A stretch of 52,984 nucleotides of DNA from Acidobacteria bacterium 13_1_20CM_3_53_8 (lineage in GTDB: Bacteria; Acidobacteriota; Blastocatellia; Pyrinomonadales; Pyrinomonadaceae), in the NCBI GenBank assembly GCA_001920415.1, contig MNJR01000050.1:1-52984 (forward strand), written 5' to 3'. Positions 16,278 to 24,601 of the stretch are shown here, piece after piece. How positions within the stretch are numbered: the stretch's first letter is position 1; every line of letters starts with the position of its first letter. The notes below the pieces were generated by a model. The model saw only the letters and a list, made by a program, of their open reading frames with translations. It made no database searches and was not told the DNA's origin. Position numbers and translations under genes: made by a program.

Positions 16278-16386
16278 AGCAAGAATAATTTTTAATCTTT
16301 AATTTTAAGATTTAAGTTTTCAGTATTAAGAAAGAAGCCAATCGCTTTTACTAAAAATCAGGAATTAAAGATTAAAAATTCTTGCT
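16278..16386. repeat. heptad-arm hairpin, family E (AATCTTT word)
   Basis: The left arm (16278-16306, AGCAAGAATAATTTTTAATC...) pairs with 16361-16386. An outer short pair TGACGAG/CTCGTCA (16266-16272 and 16392-16398) extends it. It lies in the 286-base spacer between the primase stop and the phosphatase start. The first 24 bases of the arm (16281-16304) occur again alone at 19026-19049. Confidence 0.85.
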
Positions 16387-16402
16387 TGTCACTCGTCACT
16401 TG

Positions 16403-17524
16403 TCACTGTTCTATTGCGTCTTCGGTGAGCAGCGCGAATTCGAGCGAGGCGGAAGGGCGGTGTTGGAAAAAATCGTTAACGTCCGAAGGAAGCTGCAAGC
16501 GCGCCAATGCTATCCCACGCGCCGCGAACATCTCCTGATAGCGCGATGAGGCTCGCTCGCCAGCCGCGTCAGAATCGAGCGCGGCAACTATCTGGAAACG
16601 TGCCAGAGGCGCCAGCCACTCTTCTTTGAATCCGCTTGCTCCGACCAACCCCACGGCAGCAAACCCGTGCGTCATAAGCGTGAGCGTGTCTGTGAATCCT
16701 TCAACAAGATAGACCGTCTCGCCGCTAGGCAAATCCGTCAACTCGTCCGCGTTATAAAGCGAAGGGACGCTGCCGCGCATGTTATGCCAGCGCGGCTCGA
16801 CGCCTGCGGCTGTCGTTCTAGCCTGCAAGTAACGTGGCTGGCCTTCGACGTAGAACGGAAAAAGAAGACGATGCTTGTAGAAAGTCAGGTGGGCTTTCAT
16901 GTTGAAAAGCCCGCTTCGCTGCAATTCTTCGATGGAAAAATTTTCCAGCATACACCGCATCACGCGACGATAACTGCGGCGCGGGAAATAGACTATGCCT
17001 GCGCGCTCTATAGTCAGCGCATCAATCCCGCGCCGCGCAAGATAGTTCACTCCCTCCATCTGATTCTCTTCACGGCAAACTTCCAGAAACTTTCCGCACA
17101 CAGCGCACATGCGCTCCGTGCTTAAAGGCTCAAGCTCTTTAGCCTGCTCAACATCCGGCTCAGCCTGAAGAGCAAGCCGCCCGTCATGCCTTCCTTTTCC
17201 GTCAACGCCAAGCTCGCGCGCGAGATCGCCGACAGCGCGCCCGAACGAAACCCCGTGCATCAACTCGTAGAAGCGAATCGCGTCGCCTCCCTCGTCGCGC
17301 GAGAAGCAATGAAACAGCCCGCGCTGAAGATCAATAGAGAGACTTGGACTTCCTTTGCCGCTGTGCGAGTGAGAAGGGATTGGACACTGCGCGTGAAATT
17401 TCTGGGATGAAGCGCGCGCAGCTTCCGGGCAGTAGCGCACGAAGAAGGAACGAAAATCCATGCGACCCTTCACACGGTCGCACAATTGGCGCAGCCCATC
17501 CGGCTTCCGACCACGTTCCTCCAT
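16403..17524 (-). CDS. DnaG-like primase (CHC2 zinc finger plus TOPRIM), no helicase-binding domain
   Basis: 373 residues, much shorter than cellular DnaG (about 600). The N-terminal CHC2 region is at about 32-90: CPIPSH ... GLFHCFSRDEGGDAI. The usual last zinc ligand (C in CFGC) is replaced, giving CFSR. TOPRIM follows with VEGFTD, GLVGASGF and ALDSDAAGE. The middle contains the RNA-polymerase-like basic region (FPFYVEGQPRYLQAR). The short form and isolated position resemble primases of phages, plasmids or integrative elements rather than the replisome primase. The flanks hold no other replication gene. The start ATG at 17522-17524 is kept because the next Met is far inside. Confidence 0.85.
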   Translation of the reverse strand: MEERGRKPDGLRQLCDRVKGRMDFRSFFVRYCPEAARASSQKFHAQCPIPSHSHSGKGSPSLSIDLQRGLFHCFSRDEGGDAIRFYELMHGVSFGRAVGDLARELGVDGKGRHDGRLALQAEPDVEQAKELEPLSTERMCAVCGKFLEVCREENQMEGVNYLARRGIDALTIERAGIVYFPRRSYRRVMRCMLENFSIEELQRSGLFNMKAHLTFYKHRLLFPFYVEGQPRYLQARTTAAGVEPRWHNMRGSVPSLYNADELTDLPSGETVYLVEGFTDTLTLMTHGFAAVGLVGASGFKEEWLAPLARFQIVAALDSDAAGERASSRYQEMFAARGIALARLQLPSDVNDFFQHRPSASLEFALLTEDAIEQ

Positions 17525-17623
17525 ATGATGAGAAGAATAGTTTAATCAGGCTTCTTCGTGAAAGCTCTGGCCGCTAGATTTCGGATAAACAATTTCAACG
17601 AAAGATTGAAGTGAAGTAAACGC

Positions 17624-18292
17624 TTAATTAGACGGAGCAAGCCCTACGAGCACGCACGGCGAGTTGTTCTCGTCGAACTGTTCACCCGTGATTGAGGAAA
17701 CAATATCAACGAAAGCGTTACAGCTTCCCATTGATTCACCACCATTGGTCGTCTGAAATAGCTCTGCCGCCTCCGCTCCCGTACTTGATTCAGAGACGCT
17801 CCCGATGTAAATACTCTTCCCTCCGAAATGCAGCAGATGATACTGGGTCAATATCAGAAGGTTGCCATTAAATCCCATTGACGCGCCGCCGCCGACTTCA
17901 AACCTGCTGAACTTTTTAGGTTCAGGCGAAGGTCTCCATGAATAGGGATGTGACGTTGAAGGGAAGAATTTACTGACACTGGTTTTGATAAGCTCATTTG
18001 CGGTTTGCTCTTCGTCGGAAGCATTGGGCGTCACGGCAACGAAAAGCCCTTCTTTATACTTTCTATCGAACATAAAAATAGCATTCTCATTGTTCTGCGG
18101 AACAACCTTGTATCTCTCCGGTTGCTCAAATTTTATTCCGTTCAATGTAAGTAACGGACCATGCTTTTTATGCATGCCTGAAAATTGAGGCTTTATAGCT
18201 TGGGCGATTAACCCCGGAATCAACAGGATGATTAAAGCTAGAGCAGCTCCCTTAAAAATATCGCTTCTTCCTAACTTGCGAGCGAGTTTCAT
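17624..18292 (-). CDS. membrane-anchored hypothetical protein
   Basis: 222 residues, not recognised. An N-terminal basic stretch (MKLARKLGRSD) precedes one hydrophobic segment (GAALALIILLIPGLIAQAI), so it is either a signal anchor or an uncleaved signal peptide. The remainder is soluble and beta-rich, with two Cys near the C-terminus (GSCNAF, NSPCVLV) that could pair outside the cytoplasm. I prefer ATG 18292, preceded by GGGGTGA at 8 bases, over the GTG at 18304. It starts 16 bases after the ImmA/IrrE-like stop, so the two are probably an operon. Confidence 0.65.
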   Translation of the reverse strand: MKLARKLGRSDIFKGAALALIILLIPGLIAQAIKPQFSGMHKKHGPLLTLNGIKFEQPERYKVVPQNNENAIFMFDRKYKEGLFVAVTPNASDEEQTANELIKTSVSKFFPSTSHPYSWRPSPEPKKFSRFEVGGGASMGFNGNLLILTQYHLLHFGGKSIYIGSVSESSTGAEAAELFQTTNGGESMGSCNAFVDIVSSITGEQFDENNSPCVLVGLAPSN

Positions 18293-18308
18293 CTTCTGAA
18301 TCACCCCA

Positions 18309-18983
18309 TCAATTTTTTCTCATGCCATAACCGTTGCTCTGCTGCTCATAACGTCTAGCTATCTCCTCCGCATGGCGCTTTCTATACTCAGGCCATAGAC
18401 GCGAGACTTTCATGCGGTATTCTACGAGTTCGCGGCTGACGTTGAAGTGGCGGGCTATCTCTGTTGAAGTTTTGTCTTGAAGCACGAAGCGGCGCAAGCT
18501 GGAGTAAGGAACAAGCGCGGCTGCTCCAACAGCATAAGCTGCCTCTTCATCTTCATCATTGTAATCGCGCGAGACAGTCTTGCCGTTACGATCTTCCGCA
18601 ACGATGTGCAGGCGATTGGCCTTATGTCCAAGAAAGACGTGACAGACCTCTTCCATCAAGGTCGCGTTGTTGCGCGCTCTGCCATGTCGCGGGTTCAATA
18701 TGACAAGACGCCACCCGTTAGGCAGAGGGCGCGAGGCAGTCCCGCCAGACCATGCGTCCGAACCGGAACCCAGAAGGTGCTCGCGCGTCTCTTCCGAAAG
18801 CCCGTTGATATGCTCGAAATCAATGACCATCAACTTCGCATAGAGCGCCAGCGCAAAAGGGTCTAGCGGCTCGTCGTCGCGCCGCAATCCCGCGAACTCC
18901 CTTAAACCCATTGCGCGCACTTCGTACTGCCTGCCCTTGAAACTCGGCGGCCAGATTATCTCTTCTCTCAAATGACTGCTCAC
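18309..18983 (-). CDS. ImmA/IrrE (M78)-like protein with altered HExxH motif
   Basis: 224 residues. The position of the metallopeptidase motif reads LMEEVCHVFLGHK: the first His of HExxH is a Glu here (EEVCH), while the second His and the following GH are kept. The downstream DEDEEAAYAVGAAALVPYSSL segment matches the third-ligand region (E-x-E-A-x-x-x-A-x-x-L-x-P) of the family. A C-terminal helix-turn-helix-like stretch (TSTEIARHFNVSRELVEYRM) follows. M78 proteins often cleave XRE-type repressors; whether this one is catalytically active is uncertain. Its likely operon partner is the membrane-anchored protein at 17624. Confidence 0.75.
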   Translation of the reverse strand: MSSHLREEIIWPPSFKGRQYEVRAMGLREFAGLRRDDEPLDPFALALYAKLMVIDFEHINGLSEETREHLLGSGSDAWSGGTASRPLPNGWRLVILNPRHGRARNNATLMEEVCHVFLGHKANRLHIVAEDRNGKTVSRDYNDEDEEAAYAVGAAALVPYSSLRRFVLQDKTSTEIARHFNVSRELVEYRMKVSRLWPEYRKRHAEEIARRYEQQSNGYGMRKN

Positions 18984-19025
18984 GCTCTTGATTATAACCC
19001 GCAGAGCGGAAGCGCGTCGAAATCT

Positions 19026-19049
19026 AAGAATAATTTTTAATCTTTAATT
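19026..19049. repeat. solo arm of family E repeat
   Basis: 24 bases identical to the left arm of the hairpin at 16278-16386 (16281-16304), with no complementary arm nearby. It lies in the 185-base divergent spacer between the ImmA/IrrE-like gene and the TolB/DUF4214 gene. Confidence 0.8.
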
Positions 19050-19168
19050 CATAGTTTAATGGCGCGCCATTGATGGAATTTTCTGTCTATTGGTATTCTC
19101 TCTTTAACAAGCCATTAAATATTAGTTTCCTGAAGCCTGCGCGCACGAATCCCCCTTTGAAAGCTATT

Positions 19169-20908
19169 ATGATGAATGCCATTTATTCACAGCGTTTCCT
19201 GATTACGTCATCTGCCATATTGATTCTGGCAGTGCTTCTCAGCTTTCATTCAGATTCGGTCTCCGCACGAAAGTCTGACAATGGTGCTACGACCAGCCCT
19301 CTCCTCGTCACGAAGACTAATGGCAAGATAGCTTTTTCAACCGCGCGCGACGGCAACTCCGAAATATATTCTATGAATGCGGACGGGAGCGTTCAGACCA
19401 GACTCACAAACAACGCAGCATTTGACGGAGACCCCGCATGGTCGCCCGACGGCACGCGCATAGCTTTCACTAGCACGCGCGACGGTAACGAAGAGATTTA
19501 CGTGATGAATGCAGACGGGAGCAATCTGAAGCGACTTACAAACAACACTGCTCTTGACCGCACGCCCGCGTGGTCGCCTGACGGAGCACAGATTGCTTTC
19601 GCCAGTACGCGCGATTCAAGCAATTTCAATATCTTCGTGATGGATGCGGACGGCAGCCGCCAGACAGATATTTCCAATAGCACAGCAGCCGATTATCAAG
19701 AGCCTGACTGGTCGCCGGATGGTACGAAGATTGTTTGCAGTCAGGCGATTATTCAGAACGGGACGTTGGGCCTTTACGGAGTTCTGTTAATGAACGCCGA
19801 TGGAAGCAATCAGACCAGACTCAGCAATGCTGGCAACAGAGACATCAATCCGCGCTGGTCGCCCGACGGAACACGTATAGTTTTCAGCAGCGACAGGTCT
19901 GGAAATCCAGGCGTCTTCGAAATATTCGTGATGACGGCTTCGGGCAGCAATCAAACCAGACTCACCAACAATTCCGGCGAGAACAGTCGCCCCTTCTGGT
20001 CGCCCGACGGAGCGCGTATAGCGTTTCAGAGCAACCAGAGATTCAGTTTCGACATTTACTTGATGAACACGGACGGCTCAGGCCAGACGAGAATCACAGG
20101 TGATTTTACAGATGAATTTCAGCCAGTATGGCAATCAGTCTCAACAACCACGACGAACCCTATTGACGATCCGCAACTCTTCGTGCGCCGACACTATCTG
20201 GATTTCCTCAACCGCGAACCTGACGCCGCAGGATTGGTCTACTGGACTGGACGAATCACAGAGTGCGGCTCGGACGCGGCCTGCATCACGCGCCGTCGCG
20301 CAGAAGTCTCCGCAGCATTCTTCATAGAAGCAGAGTTCCAGCAAACAGGCTTCTTCATCTACCGTCTCTACGCGGCATCCTTCTGCCGCCGTCCGACTTT
20401 CGCAGAATACACCGCAGACCGAAGCACGTTGATCGCAGGCGCGAATCTTGAAACCACCAAACAAGCTTTCACCCAAACGTTCGTACAGCGCACCGAGTTT
20501 ATTCAAAAATACCCGCTCACCCTGAACGGCACAGCCTTCGTTGACGCACTGCTCGCAACCATACGAGGCTGCAACGGATTAGACCTCACGGCCAACCGCG
20601 CAAACCTTATAGCCGAATACAACAGCATCACCGACCAGACGCAGGCACGCGCCCGCGTCCTACGTCTCGTCGTGGATAACGCTGCCTATCAACAGGCCGA
20701 ATTCAACAAAGCGTTCGTCCTCGCAGCCTACTTCGGATATTTAAGGCGTGACCCCGACGAAGCTGGCTATCAATTCTGGCTTGGCGTCCTGAACAACCGC
20801 ATCCCCGGCAACTTCCTGGCAATGGTCTGCGCCTTCATCACCTCAGATGAATATCAACGAAGATTCAGCCCCGTCATCACACATTCCAACGCCGAGTGCA
20901 GATTTTAA
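19169..20908 (+). CDS. secreted TolB-like (PD40 repeat) protein with C-terminal DUF4214
   Basis: 579 residues from ATG 19169. A signal peptide ([20 protein letters not shown], then VSA) is followed by about six PD40 beta-propeller repeats with the recurring core [17 protein letters not shown] and IYVMNADGS. The C-terminal about 220 residues are DUF4214-like ([18 protein letters not shown]; later [18 protein letters not shown]), with four conserved Cys. PD40 propellers bind proteins or peptidoglycan-associated partners; DUF4214 is a bacterial extracellular domain of unknown role. The plus-strand frame is open 33 codons further upstream, but the signal peptide fixes the start at 19169 or 19172. 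Convergent with the toxin gene, with 15 bases between stops. Confidence 0.88.
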   Translation: MMNAIYSQRFLITSSAILILAVLLSFHSDSVSARKSDNGATTSPLLVTKTNGKIAFSTARDGNSEIYSMNADGSVQTRLTNNAAFDGDPAWSPDGTRIAFTSTRDGNEEIYVMNADGSNLKRLTNNTALDRTPAWSPDGAQIAFASTRDSSNFNIFVMDADGSRQTDISNSTAADYQEPDWSPDGTKIVCSQAIIQNGTLGLYGVLLMNADGSNQTRLSNAGNRDINPRWSPDGTRIVFSSDRSGNPGVFEIFVMTASGSNQTRLTNNSGENSRPFWSPDGARIAFQSNQRFSFDIYLMNTDGSGQTRITGDFTDEFQPVWQSVSTTTTNPIDDPQLFVRRHYLDFLNREPDAAGLVYWTGRITECGSDAACITRRRAEVSAAFFIEAEFQQTGFFIYRLYAASFCRRPTFAEYTADRSTLIAGANLETTKQAFTQTFVQRTEFIQKYPLTLNGTAFVDALLATIRGCNGLDLTANRANLIAEYNSITDQTQARARVLRLVVDNAAYQQAEFNKAFVLAAYFGYLRRDPDEAGYQFWLGVLNNRIPGNFLAMVCAFITSDEYQRRFSPVITHSNAECRF

Positions 20909-20923
20909 GATAATGAAGGGCGG

Positions 20924-21280
20924 TCAGGTTTTTCGTTTAGCAATATTCGCAATCAAGTAGCTTGAAAGTGTATTCAGTAAGCGATTGTGTCGCCGTCGTG
21001 AGATTGTGCCGATTGAACCGATGACGTATTTCTTGGGCACTAACGCAAGAAAGCCTAGCCGTATTAGTGATTCAGAAACTAATCCGCTTGATGCAAAGTC
21101 GGCGTCAGCAGGTGAGATAATCTCATCGAAATTTTTCACCTGCTGGTGAAGCCGTGTGCTGATTCCACAGACGAGCAGATCGCTATAAGGAGGCATCTCG
21201 CGCAAGACAACTGCCGGACGATTCTTTATTGCTCCATTTGCCTGCGGAATCGGCGTGAGGATTACGTCACCTTCCTTCAT
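20924..21280 (-). CDS. PemK/MazF-type toxin
   Basis: 118 residues, typical length. The N-terminus MKEGDVILTPIPQ, the KNRPAVVLRE strand and LLVCGISTRL match the PemK/MazF fold; the C-terminal SLIRLGFLALVPKKYVIGSIG is the second conserved block. These toxins are ribonucleases that cleave mRNA. Its start overlaps the antitoxin's end by 14 bases, as expected for a co-translated TA pair. As the second gene of what looks like an integron cassette, it should be followed by an attC, but none is seen before the convergent gene ends 15 bases further on. Confidence 0.82.
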   Translation of the reverse strand: MKEGDVILTPIPQANGAIKNRPAVVLREMPPYSDLLVCGISTRLHQQVKNFDEIISPADADFASSGLVSESLIRLGFLALVPKKYVIGSIGTISRRRHNRLLNTLSSYLIANIAKRKT

Positions 21281-21563
21281 AGTCGGGGTTCGGTTCCTTG
21301 ATTAAATCGAGAGAGTATTCAGGCTCGTCATCGCCGTAAGCATTTGCCAAGCCCATTTGCGACAGAATGTAAAAGTCGTGATTCTCCGAAGCGTCGGTGA
21401 TTCCAGAATCTTTAATAGGGTTACTACCAAGCCCTAAGATCGGGTCATCAGTCAACGGCACAATAACAATTAATCCATTCTGTTTCCGAATATCAACTAC
21501 TTTAATTCCCTTCAATAATTTCTTGGGAACTAACACCCCTTCTTTAGTCACTTTGACTTTCAT
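21267..21563 (-). CDS. antitoxin partner of PemK/MazF-type toxin
   Basis: 98 residues. The first about 30 residues (MKVKVTKEGVLVPKKLLKGI, then KVVDIRKQNGLIVIVP) resemble an AbrB/SpoVT-like swapped-hairpin DNA-binding strand pair; the rest is acidic (DDEPEYSLDLIKEPNPDYEGR) and may wrap the toxin. The start is fixed by GGAGG 5 bases before ATG 21561-21563, so the longer ORF is rejected. The ribosome-binding site begins right after the right core of the attC-like site (GTTATGC), a spacing usual for integron cassettes. Confidence 0.8.
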   Translation of the reverse strand: MKVKVTKEGVLVPKKLLKGIKVVDIRKQNGLIVIVPLTDDPILGLGSNPIKDSGITDASENHDFYILSQMGLANAYGDDEPEYSLDLIKEPNPDYEGR

Positions 21564-21578
21564 AACAACCTCCATTCG

Positions 21579-21680
21579 GCATAACGCCCGAAATAACCGG
21601 GCGCGCAAATAGCGCCAACAAGGCCAAGTCTAGCATGAAAGGCAAGCTAACTCGCGCTCTGGTTGAATGAGTTGTTAGAC
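21579..21680 (-). other. attC-like recombination site
   Basis: On the minus strand it starts with GTCTAAC (RYYYAAC core) plus AACTCATTCAACC and ends with GGTTATTTCGGGC plus GTTATGC, an end known from VCR-type attC sites. Length 102 bases. Inner inverted repeats allow the usual extrahelical hairpin. The TAA stop of the upstream gene (21675-21677) lies inside GTCTAAC, as in many cassettes. The left core GCGTCTAAC is the exact complement of GTTAGACGC at the other end of this cassette (22321-22329), as expected for a cassette excised as a circle. Confidence 0.7.
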
Positions 21681-22292
21681 GCGGCGTGGCGAACCATACA
21701 ACATTGATAGAATCTTGTACGTAGATAGAATTACCCTTCTTGCATCTCCACGATAAGGTTCAATGTGATAATGTTTTGAACTGAAAATCTCAATGCCACG
21801 CTCTGCCCCGCCGCTAATTGCCAAGTCTGGATCAGAATGCTCAAGAAGCGCATGAGCGCGATTATTTCTCGGCTCAAGCATAGATTGAGCAAGATCAAGT
21901 ACGCCCTGTGAGACTATTCCTCTGCACTCGCGGATGCATCTTCCAAGAGTCCAATGTGAGCCTGATGGTAATGTTCCATTTGCCTCTTCATATTCAAGCT
22001 TAAGACATCGCTCAACTATTGCTCCGCACGTCAATATGCAAGATTGGAATTCTCCGAATATGTAACACTCGGCGGCTTCGCACCAAAGCATGATTATTGA
22101 CCATTGCAGAGCATCTTTAGAATCATCGTTATCAAGAGAGCGTTTCAAGCCAGGAAATTCTTTCAGTGAAGCCCCGCCCCCTGATTGAGCAAACTCTGAT
22201 AATTCTTTCAGATTCTCAATCTGTCGAGCCTTTCTCCACTCAAATCTTTCCTCAAACTCCTGCTCATGTCCTCTGCTTGTTTCATTTTCCAT
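21675..22292 (-). CDS. cassette-borne HEPN/DUF4145-like hypothetical protein
   Basis: 205 residues. The N-terminus is charged and helical (EEFEERFEWRKARQIENLKE). The core WSIIMLWCEAAECYIFGEFQ is followed by an SCILTCGAIVERCLKLEYE helix and a C-terminal block LEPRNNRAHALLEHSDPD. That pattern, a long helical bundle with RNxRxH before the end, is reminiscent of HEPN/DUF4145-type proteins, often RNases or defence components. The match is by eye and weak. The ATG at 22290-22292 has AGGA 6 bases upstream. It is flanked on both sides by attC-like cores, so it is a complete cassette. Confidence 0.6.
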   Translation of the reverse strand: MENETSRGHEQEFEERFEWRKARQIENLKELSEFAQSGGGASLKEFPGLKRSLDNDDSKDALQWSIIMLWCEAAECYIFGEFQSCILTCGAIVERCLKLEYEEANGTLPSGSHWTLGRCIRECRGIVSQGVLDLAQSMLEPRNNRAHALLEHSDPDLAISGGAERGIEIFSSKHYHIEPYRGDARRVILSTYKILSMLYGSPRRV

Positions 22293-22320
22293 AATAGTCC
22301 TATCCACGAATCAGGTTAAA

Positions 22321-22377
22321 GCGTCTAACAATGAATTAGGCGCTCAACCCACCTTGAGTCGAGCGCCCCTCGTAAAC
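22321..22377 (-). other. attC-like site, degenerate left half
   Basis: On the minus strand it ends in CCTAATTCATT plus GTTAGACGC, a good right-hand attC core. The inner stem GGCGCTC...GAGCGCC (22341-22369) is strong. The left core is only GTTTAC (22372-22377) instead of RYYYAAC. Length about 57 bases, at the short end for attC. It lies 23 bases after the stop of the XRE gene, which might therefore be a further cassette. Confidence 0.5.
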
Positions 22378-22399
22378 TTTCCCGAAAAATTTGTTTCGC

Positions 22400-22825
22400 T
22401 TACTTTCTATTCTTGCGCCCGCGCGGCTCCTGACCGGGGTGGCTGAACTGCGCGTAGGCTACGCGGAACAGTTCGGAGAGAGCTTTGGCTGTGTCGGGCG
22501 TGAGATTGCGGTCGGCGCGAAGGTGCGCTTCTACTATCTCGGGCATGGATTCCTGGGGGAAATAGACTACGGCGCGAGACTCTTCGCTGCCTGCATCGTG
22601 ACGGCCCATCACGCGCTCCATAGGCATGTTGAGCCATTCGGTCAAGCGCGCTATGTTGTCTGCGTCGGGCTTGCCCGTGCCGTTCTCTATGCGCGATAGG
22701 GTCGAGGCCGAAACGCCCGTTTCATCCGCTACGTCGCGCAGGCTCAATCCCTGCTCCTCGCGCTTGCGGCGTATAGCCCTTCCAAGCTCAATCGTGTTCA
22801 CCAGACTCTTCTCAGTGTGCGCCAT
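22400..22825 (-). CDS. XRE-family transcriptional regulator
   Basis: 141 residues. The helix-turn-helix is at about 14-66: LGRAIRRKREEQGLSLRDVA, then DETGVSASTLSRIENGTGKP. The C-terminal part is short and helical, with VEAHLRADRNLTPDTAKALS and a basic tail (EPRGRKNRK). The Shine-Dalgarno AAGGAGG lies 6 bases before ATG 22823-22825. It is divergent from the coiled-coil/SWIM-Rad52 operon; the perfect palindrome at 22958-22981 between them is the obvious operator candidate. The ImmA/IrrE-like protein at 18309 could be a functional partner, but it is 4 kb away. Confidence 0.92.
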   Translation of the reverse strand: MAHTEKSLVNTIELGRAIRRKREEQGLSLRDVADETGVSASTLSRIENGTGKPDADNIARLTEWLNMPMERVMGRHDAGSEESRAVVYFPQESMPEIVEAHLRADRNLTPDTAKALSELFRVAYAQFSHPGQEPRGRKNRK

Positions 22826-22957
22826 AATTGGCCTCCTTTCGGGCGATTTTCAGCCATTTTTGGCTAAAAGCGCCCATTCAACGCCTAGAACATACCACAA
22901 GAAAATTTTAGATGCAAGACTTTGTTTTATGCTTGCAACAAACCGGGAACCGTGATA

Positions 22958-22981
22958 CACTGTTTCACGTATGAAACAGTG
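22958..22981. promoter_or_regulatory. perfect palindromic operator
   Basis: CACTGTTTCA-CGTA-TGAAACAGTG, 10-base perfect arms with a 4-base spacer, in the 202-base divergent region of the XRE regulator. TTGCAA (22933-22938) with GATACA or ATACAC beginning at 22954-22955 could be a plus-strand promoter that overlaps it. Binding by the XRE protein is inference. A second, smaller palindrome AGCCA-TTTT-TGGCT (22852-22865) is nearer to the XRE start. Confidence 0.7.
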
Positions 22982-23027
22982 GGATTTTAAAGCCTGTGAC
23001 ATACAGTGAAAATCGGGGGCAAAAACG

Positions 23028-23213
23028 GTGAGCGATTTTATCTGGGAAACATTCGACAGCCTGTTCAAGACGGTGCACCGGCAGGGTCGGCGCGTGGAGG
23101 AATTGGAAGCACGAATCGCAGACCTTGAGGAGCGATTGAAAGAGCGCAACGAGCGCCGAGAGAAGATTTCCGGGAAACAGACGGTTGAAATGCCCGCCGA
23201 GCGTGCTGCCTGA
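23028..23213 (+). CDS. small coiled-coil protein
   Basis: 61 residues. MSDFIWETFDSLFKTVHRQG is followed by a strongly charged coiled coil (RVEELEARIADLEERLKERN). The start is GTG (23028-23030) with GGGGG upstream. It is the first gene after the operator and its end lies 22 bases before the start of the SWIM-Rad52 gene, so it is almost certainly part of that operon. No known family is recognised. Confidence 0.65.
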   Translation: MSDFIWETFDSLFKTVHRQGRRVEELEARIADLEERLKERNERREKISGKQTVEMPAERAA

Positions 23214-23235
23214 AAAAGTTTTGGAGGACAAACGG

Positions 23236-24477
23236 ATGTCAGCGAACTTAGCTACGAACAGAAAAGATGTTATGCGCGACAAGCGTGCGCAAGGGATAGC
23301 CGCTATGGGATTGGTTACGCGCGAAGGCGACCGATTCAGAGTTGCCACGCCGACCTTGCGTGGTCGCAAGACTAGCTACGAAGTCTGGCGCGACCAGGCG
23401 GGAAAAGTTCGCTGCTCTTGTCTGGAGTTTGACGAGCAGGTCTCGCAAGACCCGACTTTTCGTTGCGAGCACATTTTAGCTGTAAAGCATTCGCTTCTGA
23501 CCAAAAATTCAGAGGCGGTATCGAAGCAGCAGCCAGCGTCGCAGAGGGCGGCGAACGCGACCGTCGCAAGCACAAAAGCTGCTGTGCCCACTAACAACAC
23601 AAACGCAGTCGAGGAGCGTGAAGAGCAGAAGGCCGAGAAGCATGAAGCAGCGCGCTCCGAACGAGAGCAGAACGTGGCTGAAGAAGAGAAGGAAGCGGTT
23701 GCCGCTCCTGAAATCTCCAAAGTCCGTTCGCTTGCGAAGACAAGAAACACAGAGGAGCATGAAATGAAAAGAGATAAAGCTTTAGCAATTCAGAATGAAA
23801 CGGAAGAGACGCGCATGGCCGAGCCTGTGGCATCGGTCGTCCCGCTAGCCTTCACAAACACCTTGCGCGCACTCAAGCAGCAGGTTGACCCAAGCGTCAT
23901 TAAGAGCCGCGAGGGCTGGAAAGATCGTCAGGGAAACACGCACATGGTTGATTATGTAGAGTGGCACGCGGTCGCAGACATTCTTGACCGCATTGCGCCG
24001 ACATGGTCGCACGCAGTCCGCGCGGTCACGCAGATAGGCGACATGGTCGCAGTGACCGCAGCCATCACGATTGACGGCGTGACGCGCGAAGGCGTCGGAA
24101 CAGGCACAGCCGATTCCGAGATGGGAATCAAGAAAGCAGAGCACGATGCATTGAAGCGCGCCGCAGTGAAATTCGGCATCGCCCGAGAACTTTACCAGCG
24201 CGAGTCAGAAGTGATTGAGAAGGAAGGCGCAGCCGAACAGCACGAGTTTCCGCGCGACCCGCTTGCGAAATCCATGAGTGATCTGGTCACGCCGAAGCAG
24301 CTCGGCATGATTCGCGCCATAGGACGCGAGATAGGCGTTGACGTTGAAGAGGAGTGCCAGCAGGTTCTACGTTGCAAGACTGAGGAACTCTCTAAGCGCG
24401 CTGCCTCCAGCTTCATTGACCACCTGAAGAATCTTCAATCGGAAGCCGGTGGCAATCAGATGCGTCGCGCGAGCTAG
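23236..24477 (+). CDS. SWIM zinc finger - Rad52-like fusion protein
   Basis: 413 residues from ATG 23236, preceded by GGAGG at 8 bases. The N-terminal SWIM finger has C60, C62, C77 and H79 (CSC ... CEH). A highly charged Ala/Glu/Lys linker spans about 90-190. From about residue 194 a Rad52/Rad22-like single-strand annealing domain follows: VDYVEWHAVADILDRIAPTW, then GVTREGVGTGTA and KKAEHDALKRAAVKFGIARE. A C-terminal helical region has VTPKQLGMIRAIGREIGVDV. Rad52-like annealases drive recombination and are common in phages; SWIM fingers bind DNA or proteins and occur in recombination factors (e.g. Shu2/SWS1 in eukaryotes). The fusion suggests a recombination mediator. Confidence 0.8.
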   Translation: MSANLATNRKDVMRDKRAQGIAAMGLVTREGDRFRVATPTLRGRKTSYEVWRDQAGKVRCSCLEFDEQVSQDPTFRCEHILAVKHSLLTKNSEAVSKQQPASQRAANATVASTKAAVPTNNTNAVEEREEQKAEKHEAARSEREQNVAEEEKEAVAAPEISKVRSLAKTRNTEEHEMKRDKALAIQNETEETRMAEPVASVVPLAFTNTLRALKQQVDPSVIKSREGWKDRQGNTHMVDYVEWHAVADILDRIAPTWSHAVRAVTQIGDMVAVTAAITIDGVTREGVGTGTADSEMGIKKAEHDALKRAAVKFGIARELYQRESEVIEKEGAAEQHEFPRDPLAKSMSDLVTPKQLGMIRAIGREIGVDVEEECQQVLRCKTEELSKRAASSFIDHLKNLQSEAGGNQMRRAS

Positions 24478-24481
24478 TTGA

Positions 24482-24586
24482 GAGCGACGCGGAGACACGG
24501 AGACGCGGCGACCGAGGAGAGAAAAAAATCGAGTCTAAGCTCTCTCTTTTTCGCCGTGTCCCCGCGTCTCCCCTTCTCCGCGTCTC
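24482..24586. repeat. octad-arm hairpin, family H (GAGACGCG word)
   Basis: The left arm 24482-24513 repeats GACGCGGA/GACACGGA and the right arm 24551-24586 the complement (TCGCCGTGTCCCCGCGTCTC). The period is 8 here rather than 7. It begins 5 bases after the SWIM-Rad52 stop codon and ends 15 bases before the next start. Confidence 0.88.
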
Positions 24587-24601
24587 AAAGGGGGTTTAGA
24601 G

